Assembly: GCA_003255065.1 (NCBI GenBank)
Contig: QAOA01003589.1
Span: forward strand, 212,494 to 276,493
Source of the DNA: Cercis canadensis
Lineage: Eukaryota; Streptophyta; Magnoliopsida; Fabales; Fabaceae
DNA length: 64,000 nt
Reading direction: 5' to 3'
Below, one piece after another: positions 1 to 13,746 of this stretch. The position numbers and the translations under genes were made by a program. Position 1 is the first letter of the stretch. Each line of letters begins with the position of its first letter. The notes below the pieces were generated by a model. The model was not told the origin of the DNA. It was given only the letters and a program-made list of their open reading frames with translations, and made no database searches.

Positions 1-3000
1 TTCCGAGTCAGAAAGATGGATGAACCGAAACAGGGTCCCGGTTAAGATATAGTGACTCACAAGGAAACAGTCTCGTCTTAGATAAAGGAAAACACAAGAA
101 AAATATCCGCGTCAGAAACAAGGATGAACCGAAGCAGCGTCCTAGACCAGATATAGTGACTCAACTGGAAACTGTCCCGGCCTAGATACTGTAATCCACA
201 ATTAAAATATGCGAATCAGAAACATGAATGAACCGAAACAGGGTGCTGGACCAGATATAATGACTCACCAGGAAACAGTCTCGTCCTAGATACAGTGATC
301 TACAGGAAAAATATCCGAGTCAGAAACAGGGATGAACCGAAATAGGGTCCCGGTTGAGATATAGTGACTCACGAGGAAAGAGTCTCGTCCTAGAAACAGG
401 AAAATACAAGAAAAATATCTTAGTCAGAAGCAGGGATGAACCAAAACAGGGTCCCGTTCCGGATATAGTGACTCACCAGGAAACAGTTCCCGTCCCAGAT
501 ACTGTAATCCACAAGAAAAATATCTGAGTCAGAAAGAGGGATGAACGGAAACAGGGTCCCGGACCAGATATAATGACTCATCAGGAATCAGTCCCGTCCC
601 AGATAGAGAGATCCACAAGAAAAATATCCGAGTTAGAAACAGCGATGAACCGAAATAGGGTCGCGGTACAAATATAGTGACTCACCAGTAAACTGTCCTG
701 TCCCAGATACTCTAATTCACAAGAAAAATATCTGAGTCAGAAACAGGGATGAACCGAAACAGGGTCCTAAACAAGATATAATGACTCACCAGGAATCAGT
801 CCCGTCCCATTTAGAGAGATCCACAAGAAAAATATGAGTCCGAAACAGGGTTGAATAGAAACAAGGTCCCCGTCCAGATATAGTGACTCAACAAGAAACA
901 GTCCCCGTCCCAGATAAAGGGAAAGACAAGAAAAATATCCGATTCAGAAACAGGGATGAACCGAACCAGGGTCCCAGTTAAGATATAGTGACTCACGAGG
1001 AAACAGTCCAATCCTTGATAAAGGAAAACACAAGAAAAATATCCGCGTCAGAAACAAGGATGAACTGAAGCAGGGTCGTAGACCAGATATAGTGACGTAC
1101 CAGGAAACTGTCCTAGCCTAGGTACTGTAATCCACAATTAAAATATGCGAATCAGAAACATGGATGAATCGAAACAGGGTGCTGGACCAGATATATTGAC
1201 TCATCAGGAAACAGTCCCGTCCCAGATACAGTGATCCACAAGAAAAATATCCGAGTCAGAAACAGGGATGATCCGAAACTGTGTCCCAGTCCAGATATAG
1301 TGACTTACCAAGAAACAGTCCCGTCCCAGATACAGAGAAACACCAAGAAAAATATCCAAGTCAGAAACAGGATGAACCGAAATAGGGTCCCGGTCAAGAT
1401 ATAGTCACTCACGAGGAAAGAGTCTCGTCCTAGAAACAGGAGAACACAAGAAAAATATCCGAGTCAAAAAAAGGGATGAACCGGAACAGGGTCCCGGTCC
1501 GGATATATTGGCTCACCAGGAAACAGTTCCATCCCAGATACTGTAACCCACAAGAAAAATATCCGGTTCAAAAATAGGGATAAACCGAAACAAGTTCCTG
1601 AGCCAAATATACTAACTCACCTGGAAACTTTCCCGTCCTAGATACTATAATCCAGAAGAAAAATATTCAAGTCAGAAACAAGGATGAACCGAAACAGGGT
1701 CCCGAACTAGATATAGTGACTCCACAAGAAACTTTCCCGTCCCAGATAGAATGATCCACAAAAAAAAGATCCGAGTCAGAAACAGGAATGAACCGAAACA
1801 GGGTCCCGGTCCAGATATAGTGACTTACTAGGAAACAGTCCCGTCCCAGATACAGGGAAAGACAAGAAAAATATTCGAGTCAGAAACAGGGATGAACTGA
1901 AATAGGGTCCCGGTTAAGATATAGTGACACACGAAGAAACAGTCCCGTCCTAGATAAAGGAAAACACAATAAAAATCTCTAAGTCAGAAACAGTGATGAA
2001 TAGAAACAAGGTCCCGTCCAAATATAATGACTTACCAAGAAACAGTCCCGTCCCAGATACAGGGAAAGATAAGAAAAATATCCTAATCAGAAACACGGAT
2101 GAACAAAAATAGGGTCCCAGTTAAGATATAGTGACTCACGAGGAAACAGTCCCATCCTAGATAGAGGAAAACATAAGAAAAATATCCGAGTCAGAAACAA
2201 GGATGAACCGGAGCAGGGTCCTAGACCAGATATAGTGACTCAACAAGAAACTGTCCCGGCCTAGATACTGTAATCCACAATTAAAATATCCGAATCAGAA
2301 ACATGGATGAACCGAAATAGAGTGCTGGACCAGATATAGTGACTCACCAAGAAACAGTCTCATCCCAGATACAGGGAAATACCAGAAAAGAAAAATATCC
2401 GAGTCAGAAACCGGGATAAAACGAAACAGGGTCCCAGTCCAGATATAGTGACTCACCAGGAAACAGTCCTATCCTACATACAGTGATCCACAAGAAAAAT
2501 ATTCAAGTTTTTAAACAAGGATGAACCGAAACAGGGTCCCGGTCTAGATATAGTGACTCACCAGGAAACAGTTCCGTCCCATATACTGTAATCCACAAGA
2601 AAAATATCCGATTCAGAAACAGGGATGAACCGAAACAAGGTTCCGAACCAAATATAATGACACACCTGGAAACTTTCCCGTCCCAGATACAATAATCCAC
2701 AAGAAAAATATTCGAGTCAGAAAGGGGGATGAACCAACACAGTGTCCTGGACCAGATATATTAACTCACTAGGAAATAGTCCCGTCCCAGATACAGTAAT
2801 CCACAAGAAAAATATCTTAGTCAGAAACAAGGATGAACCGAAACTGTGTCCCGGTCCAGATATTGTGACTTACCAAGAAACGGTCCCGTCCCAGATACAG
2901 GGAAAGACAAGAAAAATATCCGAGTCAGACACAGGGATGAACCGAAAGAGGGTCCCGGTCCAGATATAGTGACTAACCAGGAAACAGTCCCATCCCACAT

Positions 3001-5274
3001 ACAGTGACCCACAAGAAAAATATCCTAGTCCGAAACAAGGATGAACTGAAACAGGGTCCCGATCCAGATATTGTGACTCACCAGGAAACTTTCTCGTCCC
3101 AGATAGAGTGATCCATAAAAAAAAATATCCGAGTCAGAAACAGGAAAGAACCGAAATGGGGTCCCGGTCCAGATATAGTGACTTACCAGGAAACAGTCCC
3201 GTCCCACATACAGGGAAAGAAAAGAAAAATATCTGAGTCAGAAACAGGGATTAACCGAAACAGGGTCCCGGTCCAGATATAGTGACTCACCAGGAAACAG
3301 TTCCGTCCTTGATACTGTAATCCACAAGAAAAATATCCGATTCAGAAACAGGGATGAACCCAAAGAAGGTCCCGAACCAAATATAGTGACTCATCTGGAA
3401 ACTGTCCCATCCCAGAGACTATAATCCAAAAGAAAAATATTCGAGTCAGAAACAGGGATGAACCGAAACAGGGTCCTCGAAGAGATATAGTGAGTCAGCA
3501 GGAAACTGTCCCGTCCCAGATACTGTAATCCACAACAAAAATATCCCTTTTAGAAATAGGGATGAACCGAAACAAGGTCCCAAACCAAATATAGTGACTG
3601 CCCTGGAAACTGTCCCGTCCCAGATAGTATAATGCACAAGAAAAGTATTAGAGTCAGAAAGAATGTTGAACCGAAACAGGGTCCCGGACCAGATCTAGTG
3701 GCTCAACAAGAAACTTTCCCGTCCCAGATAGAGTGATCCACAAAAAAAATATCTGAGTCAAACAAGAATGAGCCGAAAGAGGGTCCCGGTCCAGATATAG
3801 TGACTTACCAGGAAATAGTCCCGTCCCAGATGAAGGGAAAGACAAGAAAAATATCCAAGTCAGAAACAGGGATGAACCGAAATAGGGTCTCGGTTAAGAT
3901 ATAGTGACTCACGAGGAAACAGTCCCGTCCTAGATAAAGGAAAACACAAGAAAAATATCCGAGTCAGAAACAAAGATGAACCGAAGCAGGGTCCTAGACC
4001 TGATATAATGACTCACCAGGAAACGGTCCCGGCCTAGATACAACAATCCACAATTAAAATATCCGAATCAGAAACATGGATGAACCGAAACAGGTTGCTG
4101 GACCAGATATAGTGACTCACCACGAAACAATCCCGTCCCAGATCTAGGGAAAGACAAGAAAAATATCCGAGTCAGAAACCGGGATAAAATAAAACAGGAA
4201 GCCTGTCCAGATATAGTGACTCACCAGGAAACAGTCCCGTCCCACATATAGTGATCCACAAGAAAAATATCCGAGTCCGAAACAAGGATGAACCGAAACA
4301 GGGTCCCGGTCCAGATATAGTGACTCACCAGGAAACAGTTCCGTCCCATATACTGTAATCCACAAGAAAAATATCCGATTCAGAAACTTGGATGAACCGA
4401 AACAAGGTCCCGAACCAAATATAGTGACTCACCTGGAAACTGTCCCGTCCAAGATACTATAATCCACAAGAAAAATATTCGAGTCAGAAACAGGGATAAA
4501 CCGAAACAGGTTCCCAGACCAGATATAGTGACTCAACAGGAAACTTTCTCGTCCAAGATAGAGTGATCCACAAAAAAAAAAATATCCGAGTCAGAAACAG
4601 GAATGAACCGACAAAGGGTCCCGTTCCAGATATAGTGACTTACCAGGAAACAGTCCCGTCCCAGATACAAGGAAAGAAAAGAAAAATATCTGAGTCAGAA
4701 ACAGGGATTAACCAAAATAGGGTCCCGGTCCAGATATAGTGACTCACCAGGAAACAGTCCCGTCATTGATACTGTAATCCATAAGAAAAATATCCGATTC
4801 AGAAACAGGGATGAACTGAAAGAAGGTCCCGAACCAAATATAGTGACTCACCTGGAAACTGTCACATCCCAGATATTATAATCCACAAGAAAAATATTCG
4901 AGTCAGAAACAGGGATGAACCGAAACAGTGTCCCGGACCTGATATATTGACTCACCAGAAAATAGTCCCGTCCCAGATACAGTGATTCACAAGAAAAATA
5001 TCCGAGTCAGAAACAGGGAAGAACCGAAACTGTGTCCCGGTCCAGATATAGTGACTTACCATGAAACAGTCCCGTCCAAGATACAGGGAAAGACAAGAAA
5101 AATATCTGAGTTAGAAATAGGGATGAACCAAAATAGGGTCTCGGTCAAGATATAGTGACTCATGAGGAAAGAGTCTCGTCCTAGAAACAGGAAAACACAA
5201 GAAAAATATCCAAGTCAGAAACAGGGATGAATCGAAACAGGGTCCCGGTCCGGATATAATGACTCACCAGGAAA

Positions 5275-5898
5275 CAGTTCCGTCCCAGATACCGTAATCC
5301 ACATGAAAAATATCCGGTTCAAAAACAGGGATGAACCGAAACAAGGTCCCGAACCAAATATAGTGACTCACCTGGAAACTGTCCCATCCCAGATACTATA
5401 ATCCACAAGAAAAATATTCGAGTCAGAAACAGGGATGAACAGAAACAGTGTCCTGGACCTGATATATTGACTCACCAGGAAACAGTTCCGTCCCATATAC
5501 TGTAATCCACAAAAAAAATATCCGATTCAGAAACATGGATGAACCGAAACAAGGTCCCGAACCAAATATAGTGACTCACCTAGAAACTATCCAATCCCAG
5601 ATACTATAATCCACAAGAAAAATATTCGAGTCAGAAACAGGGATGAACCGAAACAGTGTCTCGGACCTGTTATACTGACTCACCAGGAAACAGTTCCGTC
5701 CCATATACTGTAATCCACAAAAAAAATATCCGATTCAGAAACATGGATGAACCGAAACAAGGTCCCGAACCAAATATAGTGACTCACCTGGAAACTGTCC
5801 CATCCCAGATACTATAATCCACAAGAAAAATATTCGAGTCAGAAACAAGGATGAACCGAAACAGGGTCCCGGACCAGATATGGTGCCTCAATAAGAAA
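5275..5898 (+). repeat. Local tandem amplification of a two-monomer (208-bp) unit
   Basis: The junction cagttccgtccc recurs at 5275, 5483 and 5691, exactly 208 bp apart. Each is followed by the same pair of variants, one with gattcag or ggttc and one with attcgagtcag. The second and third units also share a private change, acatggatg, in the first monomer of the pair. Three consecutive dimers are therefore present, inserted into the longer monomer order. Confidence 0.8.
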
Positions 5899-8800
5899 CT
5901 TTCACTTCACAGATAGAGTGATCCACAAAAAAAATTTTTGAGTCAGAAGCAGGAATGAACCGAAACAGGGTCTCGGTCCAGATATAGTGACTTACCAGGA
6001 AACAGTCTCGTCCCAGATACAGGGAAAGACAAGAAAAATATCCAAGTCAGAAACAGGGAAGAACCGAAATTGGGTCCCGGTTAAGATATAGTGACTCACG
6101 AGGAAACAGTCCCGTCCTAGAAAAAGGAAAACACCAGAAAAATATCCGAGTCAGAAACAAGGATGAACCGAAGCAGGGTCCTAGACCAGAAATAGTGACT
6201 GACCAGTAAACTGTCCCAGCCTAGATACTGTAATCCATAATTAAAATATCCGAATCAGAAACATTGATGAACCGAAACAGGGTGCTAGATCAAATATAGT
6301 GACTCATAAGGAAATAGTACCGTCCCAGATACAGGGAAAGACAGGAAAAATATCCGAGTCAGAAACTGGGATGAACCGAAACAGGGTCCCAGTCCAGATA
6401 TAGTGACTCACCAGGCAACAGTCCCGTCCCAGATACAGTGATCCACAAGAAAAATATGCGAGTCCGAAACAGGGATGAACCGAAACAGGGTCCCTGTCCA
6501 GATATAGTGACTCACAAGGAAACAGTTCCGTCCCATATACTGTAATCCACAAGAAAAATATTCGATTCAGAAAGATGGATGAACCGAAACAAGGTCCCGA
6601 ACCAAATATAGTGACTCACCTGGAAACTGTCCCGTCCAAGATACTATAATACAAAAGAAAAATATTCGAGTCAGAAACAGGGATGAACCGAAATAGGTTC
6701 CCGAACTAGATATAGTGACTCAACAGGAAACTTTCTCGTCCCAGATAGAGTGATCCACAAAAAAAAAATTATCCGACTCAGAAATAGGAATGAACCAACA
6801 CAGGGTCCCGGTCCAGATACAGTGACTTACCAGGAAAAAGTCCCGTCCCAGATACAAGGAAAGAAAAGAAAAATATCCGAGTCAGAAACAGGGATTAATC
6901 GAAATAGGGCCCCGGTCCAGATATAGTGACTTACCAGGAAACAGTCCCGTTCTTGATACTGTAATCCATAAGAAAAATATCCGATTCAGAAACAGGGATG
7001 AACTGAAAGAAGGTCCCGAACCAAATATAGTGACTCACCTGGAAACTGTCACATCCCAGATATTATAATCCACAAGAAAAATATTCGAGTCAGAAACAGG
7101 GATGAAATGAAACAGTGTCCCGGACCTGATATATTCACTCACCAGAAAATAGTCCCGTCCCAGATAAAGTGATTCACAAGAAAAACATCCGAGTCAGAAA
7201 CAGGGATGAACCAAAACTGTGTCCCGGTCCAGATATAGTGACTTACCAAGAAACAGTCCCGTCCAAGATACAGGGAAAGACAAGAAAAATATCCGAGTTA
7301 GAAACAGGGATAAACCAAAATAGGGTCCCGGTCAAGATATAGTGACTCACGAGGAAAGAGTCTCGTCCTAGAAACAGGAAAACACAAGAAAAATATCCAA
7401 GTCAGAAACAGGGATGAATCGAAACAGGGTCCCGGTCCGGATATAATGACTCACCAGGAAACAGTTCCATACCAGATACCGTAATCCACATGAAAAATAT
7501 CCGATTCAAAAACAGGGTTGAACCAAAACAAGGTCCCAAACCGAATATAGTGACTCACCTGGAAACTGTCCCGTCCCAGATACTATAATCCATAAGAAAA
7601 ATATTCGAGTCAGAAACAAGGATGAACCGAAACAGGGTCCCGGACCAGATATGGTGCCTCAATAAGAAACTATCACTTCACAGATAGAGTGATCCACAAA
7701 AAAAATATCTGAGTCAGAAACAGGGATGAACCGAAACAGGGTCTCGGTCCAGATATAGTGACTTACCAAGAAACAGTCCCGTCCCAGATACAGGGAAAGA
7801 CAAGAAAAATATCCAAGTCAGAAACAGGGAAGAACCGAAATAGGGTCCCGGTTAAGATATAGTGACTCACGAGGAAACAGTCCCGTCCTAGAAAAAGGAA
7901 AACACCAGAAAAATATCCGAGTCAGAAACAAGGATGAACCGAAGCAGGGTCCTAGACCAGATATAGTGACTCACCAGGAAACTGTCCCGGCCTAGATACT
8001 GTAATCCACAATTAAAATATCCGAATCAGAAACATTGATGAACCGAAATAGGGTGCTAGATCAAATATAGTGACTCACTAGGAAATAGTACCGACCCAGA
8101 TACAGAGAAAGACAGGAAAAATATCCGAGTCAGAAGCTGGGATGAACCGAAACAGGGTCCCGGTCTAGATATAGTGACTCACCAGGAAATAGTCCAGTCC
8201 CAGATACAGTGATCCACAAGAAAAATATCCGAGTCCGAAACAGGGTTGAACCGAAATAGGGTCCCGGTCCAGATATGGTGTCTCAACAGGAAACAGTCCC
8301 GTCCCAGATACAGTGATCTACAAGAAAAATGTCCGAGTCCGAAACAGCGATGAAATGAAACAGTGTCCCGGTCCAGATATAGTGACTTACAAGGAAACAA
8401 TCCCGTCCCAGATACAAGGAAAGACAAGAAAAATATCCGAGTCAGAAACAGGGATGAACCGAAACAGGGTCCCGTTCCAGATATAGTGACTCAACAGGAA
8501 ACAGTCCCGTCCCGGATACAGTGATCCACAAGAAAAATATCCGAGGCAAAAACAGGGATGAACCGAAACAGGGTCCCGGTTAAGATATAGTGACTCAAGA
8601 GGAAGGAGTCTCGTCCTAGAAACAGGAAAACACAAGAAATATATCTGAGTCAGAAACAGGGATGAACCGAAACAGGGTCCCGGTCCCGATATAGTGACTC
8701 ACCAAGAAACAGATCCGTCCCAGATACTGTAATCCACAAGAAAAATATCTGTTTCAAAAACAGGGATGAAACGAAACAAGGTCCAAAACCAAATATAGTG

Positions 8801-10110
8801 ACTCACCTGGAAACTGTCCCGTCCCAGATACTATAATCCACAAGAAAAATATTCGAGTCAGAAACAAGGATGAACCGAAACAGGGTCCCGAACCAGATAT
8901 AGTGACTCAATAACAAACTTTCACTTCCCAGATAGAGTGATCCACAAAAAAAAATATCTGACTCAGAAACAGGGATGAACCGAAACAGGGTCCCAGTCCA
9001 GATATAGTGACTTACTAGGAAACAGTTCCCTCCCAGATACAGGGAAAGACAAGAAAAATATCCGAGTCAAAAATAGGGATGAACCAAAATAGGGTCCCGG
9101 TTAAGATATAGTGACTCAAGGGGAAAGTGTCTCATCCTAGAAATAGGAAAATACAAGAAAAATATCCGAGTCAGAAACAGGGATGAACCGAAACAAGGTC
9201 CCGGTCCAGATGTAGTGACTCACCAGGAAACAGTCCCGTCCCAGATACAGTGATTCATAAGGAAAATATCCGAGTCAGAAATAGGGATCAACCGAAACAG
9301 GGTCCCGGTTAAGATATAGTGACTCACGAGGAAATAGTCCCGTCCAAGATAGAGGAAAACAGAAGAAAAATATCCAAGTCAGAAACAAGGATGAACAGAA
9401 GCAGGGTCCTAGACTAGATATAGTGACTTACCAGGAAACAGTCCCGTCCCAGATATAGGGAAAGACAAGAAAAATATCCGAGTTAGAAACAGGGATGAAC
9501 CAAAATAGGCTCCCGGTCAAGATATAGTGACTCACGAGGAAAGAGTCTCGTCCTAGAAACAGGAAAACACAAGAAAAATATCCAAGTCAGAAACAGGGAT
9601 GAATCGAAACAGGGTCCCGGTCTGGATATAATGACTCACCAGGAAACAGTTCCGTCCCAGATACCGTATTCCACATGAAAAATATCCGATTCAAAAACAG
9701 GGATGAACAAAAACAATGTCCCGAACCAAATATAGTGACTCACGAGGAAACAGTCCCGTCCTAGAAAAAGGAAAACACTAGAAAAATATCCGAGTCAGAA
9801 ACAAGGATGAACCGAAGCAGGGTCCTAGACCAGATATAGTGACTCACCAGGAAACTGTCCCGGCCTAGATACTGTAATCCATAATTAAAATATCCGAATC
9901 TGAAACATGGATGAACCGAAACAGGGTGCTAGATCAAATATAGTGACTCACTAGGAAATAGTACCGACCCAGATAGAGAGAAAGACAGGAAAAATATCCG
10001 AGTCAGAAGCTGGGATGAACCGAAACAGGGTCCCGGTCCAGATATAGTGACTCACCAAGAAACAGTCTCGACCCAGATATAGTGATCCACAAGAAAAATA
10101 TCCGAGTCCG

Positions 10111-10118
10111 AAACAGGG
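10111..10118 (+). repeat. 16-bp deletion site in a shortened (~88-bp) monomer
   Basis: The consensus has aaacaggg twice, 16 bp apart (aaacagggatgaaccg then aaacaggg). Here only one copy remains and gtccgaaacaggg runs straight into tcccggtcc. This is the expected product of deletion between the two direct repeats. Confidence 0.85.
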
Positions 10119-10189
10119 TCCCGGTCCAGATATGGTGACTCACCAGGAAACAGTCCCGTCCCAGATACAGTGATCCACAAGAAAAATAT

Positions 10190-10293
10190 CCGAGTCCGAA
10201 ACAGGTATGAACCGAAACAGGGTCCCGGTCCAGATATAGTGACTCACCAGGAAACAGTCCCGTCCCAGATATAGCGATCCACAAGAAAAATAT
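10190..10293 (+). repeat. Representative family A monomer, exactly 104 bp
   Basis: This copy is close to the family consensus and shows the internal plan. Bases 10195-10229 (segment S3), 10230-10264 (S1) and 10265-10298 (S2, running 5 bases into the next copy) are 35, 35 and 34 bp long. They align to one another without gaps. All three share a (c)cagaNAnagNga start and a cc-g end. In the consensus S1 and S2 match at about 23 of 34 positions, and S2 and S3 at about 20 of 34. The consensus has 38 A, 27 C, 24 G and 15 T on the plus strand and four CpG sites, at monomer positions 2, 24, 37 and 72. Confidence 0.9.
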
Positions 10294-13200
10294 CTTAGTC
10301 CGAAACAGGGATGAACCGAAATAGGGTCCTGGTCCAGAGATGGTGACTCACCAGTTAACAGTCCCGTCCCAGATACAGTGATCCACAAGAAAAATATCCG
10401 AGTCCAAAACAGGGATGAACCGAAACAGGGTCCCGGTCCAGATATAGTGACTTACAAGGAAACAGTCCCATCCCAGATACAAGGAAAGACAAGAAAAATA
10501 TCCGAGTCAGAAACAGGGATGAACCGAAACAGGGTCCCGCTCCAGATATAGTGACTCAACAGGAAACAGTCCCGTCCCGGATACAGTGATCCACAAGAAA
10601 AATATCCAAGGCAAAAACAGGGATGAACCGAAACAGGGTCCCGGTTAAGATATAGTGACTCACGAGGAAAGAGTCTCGTCCTAGAAACAGGAAAACACAA
10701 GAAATATATCTGAGTCAGAAACAGGGATGAACCGAAACAGGGTCTCGGTCCCGATATAGTGACTCACCAAGAAACAGATCCGTCCCAGATACTGTAATCC
10801 ACAAGAAAAATATCCGGTTCAAAAACAGGGATGAAACGAAACAAGGTCCAAAACCAAATATAGTGACTCACCTGGAAACTGTCCCGTCCCAGATACTATA
10901 ATCCACAAGAAAAATATTCGAGTCAGAAACAAGGATGAACCGAAACAAGGTCCCGGACCAGATATAGTGACTCAATAACAAACTTTCACTTCGCAGATAG
11001 AGTGATCCACAAAAAAAATATCTGAGTCAGAAACAGGGATGAACCGAAACAGGGTCCCAATCCAGATATAGTGACTTACTAGGAAACAGTCTCGTCCCAG
11101 ATACAGGGAAAGACAAGAAAAATATCCGAGTCAAAAATAGGGATGAACCAAAATAGGTTCCCGGTTAAGATATAGTGACTCAAGAGGAAAGACTCTCATC
11201 CAAGAAATAGGAAAACACAAGAAAAATATTCGAGTCAGAAACAGGGATGAACCGAAACAAGGTCCCGGTCCAGATATAGTGACTCACCAGAAAACAGTCC
11301 CGTCCCAGATACAGTGATCCACAAGGAAAATATCCGAGTCAGAAACAGGGATCAACCGAAACAGGGTCCGGGTTAAGATATAGTGACTCACGAGGAAACA
11401 GTCCCGTCCAAGATAGAGGAAAACACAAGAAAAATATCCAAGTCAGAAACAAGGATGAACCGAAGCAGGGTCCTAGACCAGATATAGTGACTTACCAGGA
11501 AACAGTCCCGTCCCAGATATAGGGAAAGACAAGAAAAATATCCGAGTCAGAAACATGTATGATCCGAAACAGGGTCCCGGTCCAGATATAGTGAATCACA
11601 AGGAAACAGTCCTCTCCTAGATACTGTAATCCACAAGAAAAATATCCGATTCAGAAACAGGAATGAACCGAAAAAAGGACTCGAACCAAATATAATGACT
11701 CACCTGGAAAATGTCCCGTCCCAGATACTATAATCCACAAGAAAAATATTCGAGTCAGAAACAGGGATGAACCGAAATAGTGTCCCTGACCAGATATAGT
11801 GACTCACCAGAAAACAGTCCCGTCCCAGATACAATGATTCACAAGAAAAATATCCGAGTAAGAAACAGGGTTGAACCGAAATTGTGTCCCGGTCCAGATA
11901 TAGTGACTTACCAACAAACAGTCCTGTCCCAGATACAGGGAAAGACAAGAAAAATATCCGAGTTAGAAACAAGGATGAATCAAAATAGGGTCCCAGTCAA
12001 CATATAGTGACTCACGAGGAAAGAGTCTCGTCCAAAAAACAGGAAAACACTAGAAAAATATCCGAGTCAGAAACAGGGATGAACTGAAACAAGTTCCCAA
12101 ACCAAATATAGTGACTCACCTGGAAACTGTCCCGTCCCAGATACTATAATCCACAAGAAAAATATTCGAGTCAGAAACAAGGATGAACCGAAACAGGGTC
12201 TCGAACCAGATATAGTGACTTAATAAGAAACTTTCACTTCCCAGATAGAGTGATCCACAAAAAAAATATGAGTCAGAAACAGGAATGAACTGAAACAGGG
12301 TCCCGGTCCAGATATAGTGACTTACCAGGAAACAGTCCCATCCCAGATACAGGGAAAGACAAGAAAAACATCCGAGTCAGAAACAAGGATGAACCGAAGC
12401 AGGGTCCTAGACCAGATATAGTGACTTACAAGGAAACTGTTCCGGCCTAGATACTGTAATCCACAATTAAAATATCCGAATAAGAAACATTGATGAACCG
12501 AAACAGGGTGCTGGATCAAATATAGTGACTCACCAAGAAACAGTCCCGTCCCAGATACAGGGAAAGACAAGAAAAATATCTGAGTCAGAAACCGGGATGA
12601 ACCGGAAAAGGGTCCCGGTCCAGATATGGTGACTCACCAGGAAACAGTCCCGTCCCAGATACAGTGATCCACAAGAAAAATATCCGAGTCCGAAACCGGG
12701 ATGAACCGAAACAGGGTCCCGTTCCAGAAATAGTGACTGAACAGGAAACAGTTCCGTCCTATATACTGTAATCCACAAGAAAAATATCCGATTCAGAAAC
12801 AGGGATGAACCGAAACAAAGTCCCGAACCAAATATAGTGACTCACCTGGAAACTGTCTCGTCCAAGATACTATAATCCACAAGAAAAATATTCGAGCCAA
12901 AAACAGGGATGAACCGAAACAGGGTCCCGGACCAGATATACTGACTCAACAGGAAACTTTCCCGTCCCAGATAGAGTGATCCACAAAAAAAAATATCCGA
13001 GTCAGAAATAGGGATGAACCGAAACCGGGTCCCGGTCCAGATATAGTGACTCACCAGGAAATGGTCCCATCCCAGATACTGTAATCCAGAAAAAAAATAT
13101 CCGATTCAGAAATAGGGATGAACCGAAAGAAGGTTCTGAACCAAATATAGTGACTCACATGGAAACTGTCCTATCCCAGATACTATAATCCACTAGAAAA

Positions 13201-13738
13201 ATATTCGAGTGAGAAACAGGGATGAACAGAAGCAATGTCCTGGACCAGATATAGTGACTTACCAGGATACAGTCCCGTCCCAGATAAAGGGAAAGACAGG
13301 AAAAATATCTGAGTCAGAAAAAGGGATGAACCGAAATAGCGTCCCGATTAACATATAGTGACTCACGCGGAAACAGTGCCGTCCAAGATAAACGAAAACA
13401 CAAAAAAAATATCCGAGTCAGAAACAAAGATAAACCGAAGCAGGGTCCTAGACCAGATATAGTGACTCACCAGGAAACTCTCCCGACCTAGATAGTGTAA
13501 TCCACAATTAAAATATCCGAATCAGAAACATGGATGAATCGAAACAGGGTGCTGGACCAGATATAGTGACTCACCAAGAAACAGTCCCGTCCCAGATACA
13601 GGGAAAGAAGAGAAAAGAAAAATATCCGAGTCAGAAACTAGGATAAAATGAAACAGGGTCCCGGTCCAGATATAGTGACTCACCAGGAAATAGTCTCATC
13701 CCAGATACAGTGATCCACAAGAAAAATATCCGAGTCCG

Positions 13739-13746
13739 AAACAGGG
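13739..13746 (+). repeat. 16-bp deletion site in a shortened (~88-bp) monomer
   Basis: Only one of the two aaacaggg copies remains, between gtccg and tcctggtcc. The preceding context (gtccg) matches the monomer type shortened at 10111, 21084 and 21796, so some of these may descend from one event. Confidence 0.85.

Noticed and set aside
2742-2969. Plus-strand open frames of 60-79 codons in the satellite (also 11780-12007, 31948-32184, 45873-46109)
   Set aside because: They lie wholly in satellite monomers, translate to shifted readings of the same repeat, and show no family features.
8179-8635. Recurring minus-strand frames of 75-82 codons, for example 8179-8427 and 8387-8635
   Set aside because: The same length and ending (about WDGTVSW then a stop) recur across the array because the consensus dictates them. 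Overlapping frames are offset by exactly two monomers, and no start context or domain is seen.
10190-10293. CENP-B-box-like motif around ggaaacagtcccg
   Set aside because: It resembles only part of the mammalian box; the required core positions do not line up. No claim of CENP-B binding is made.
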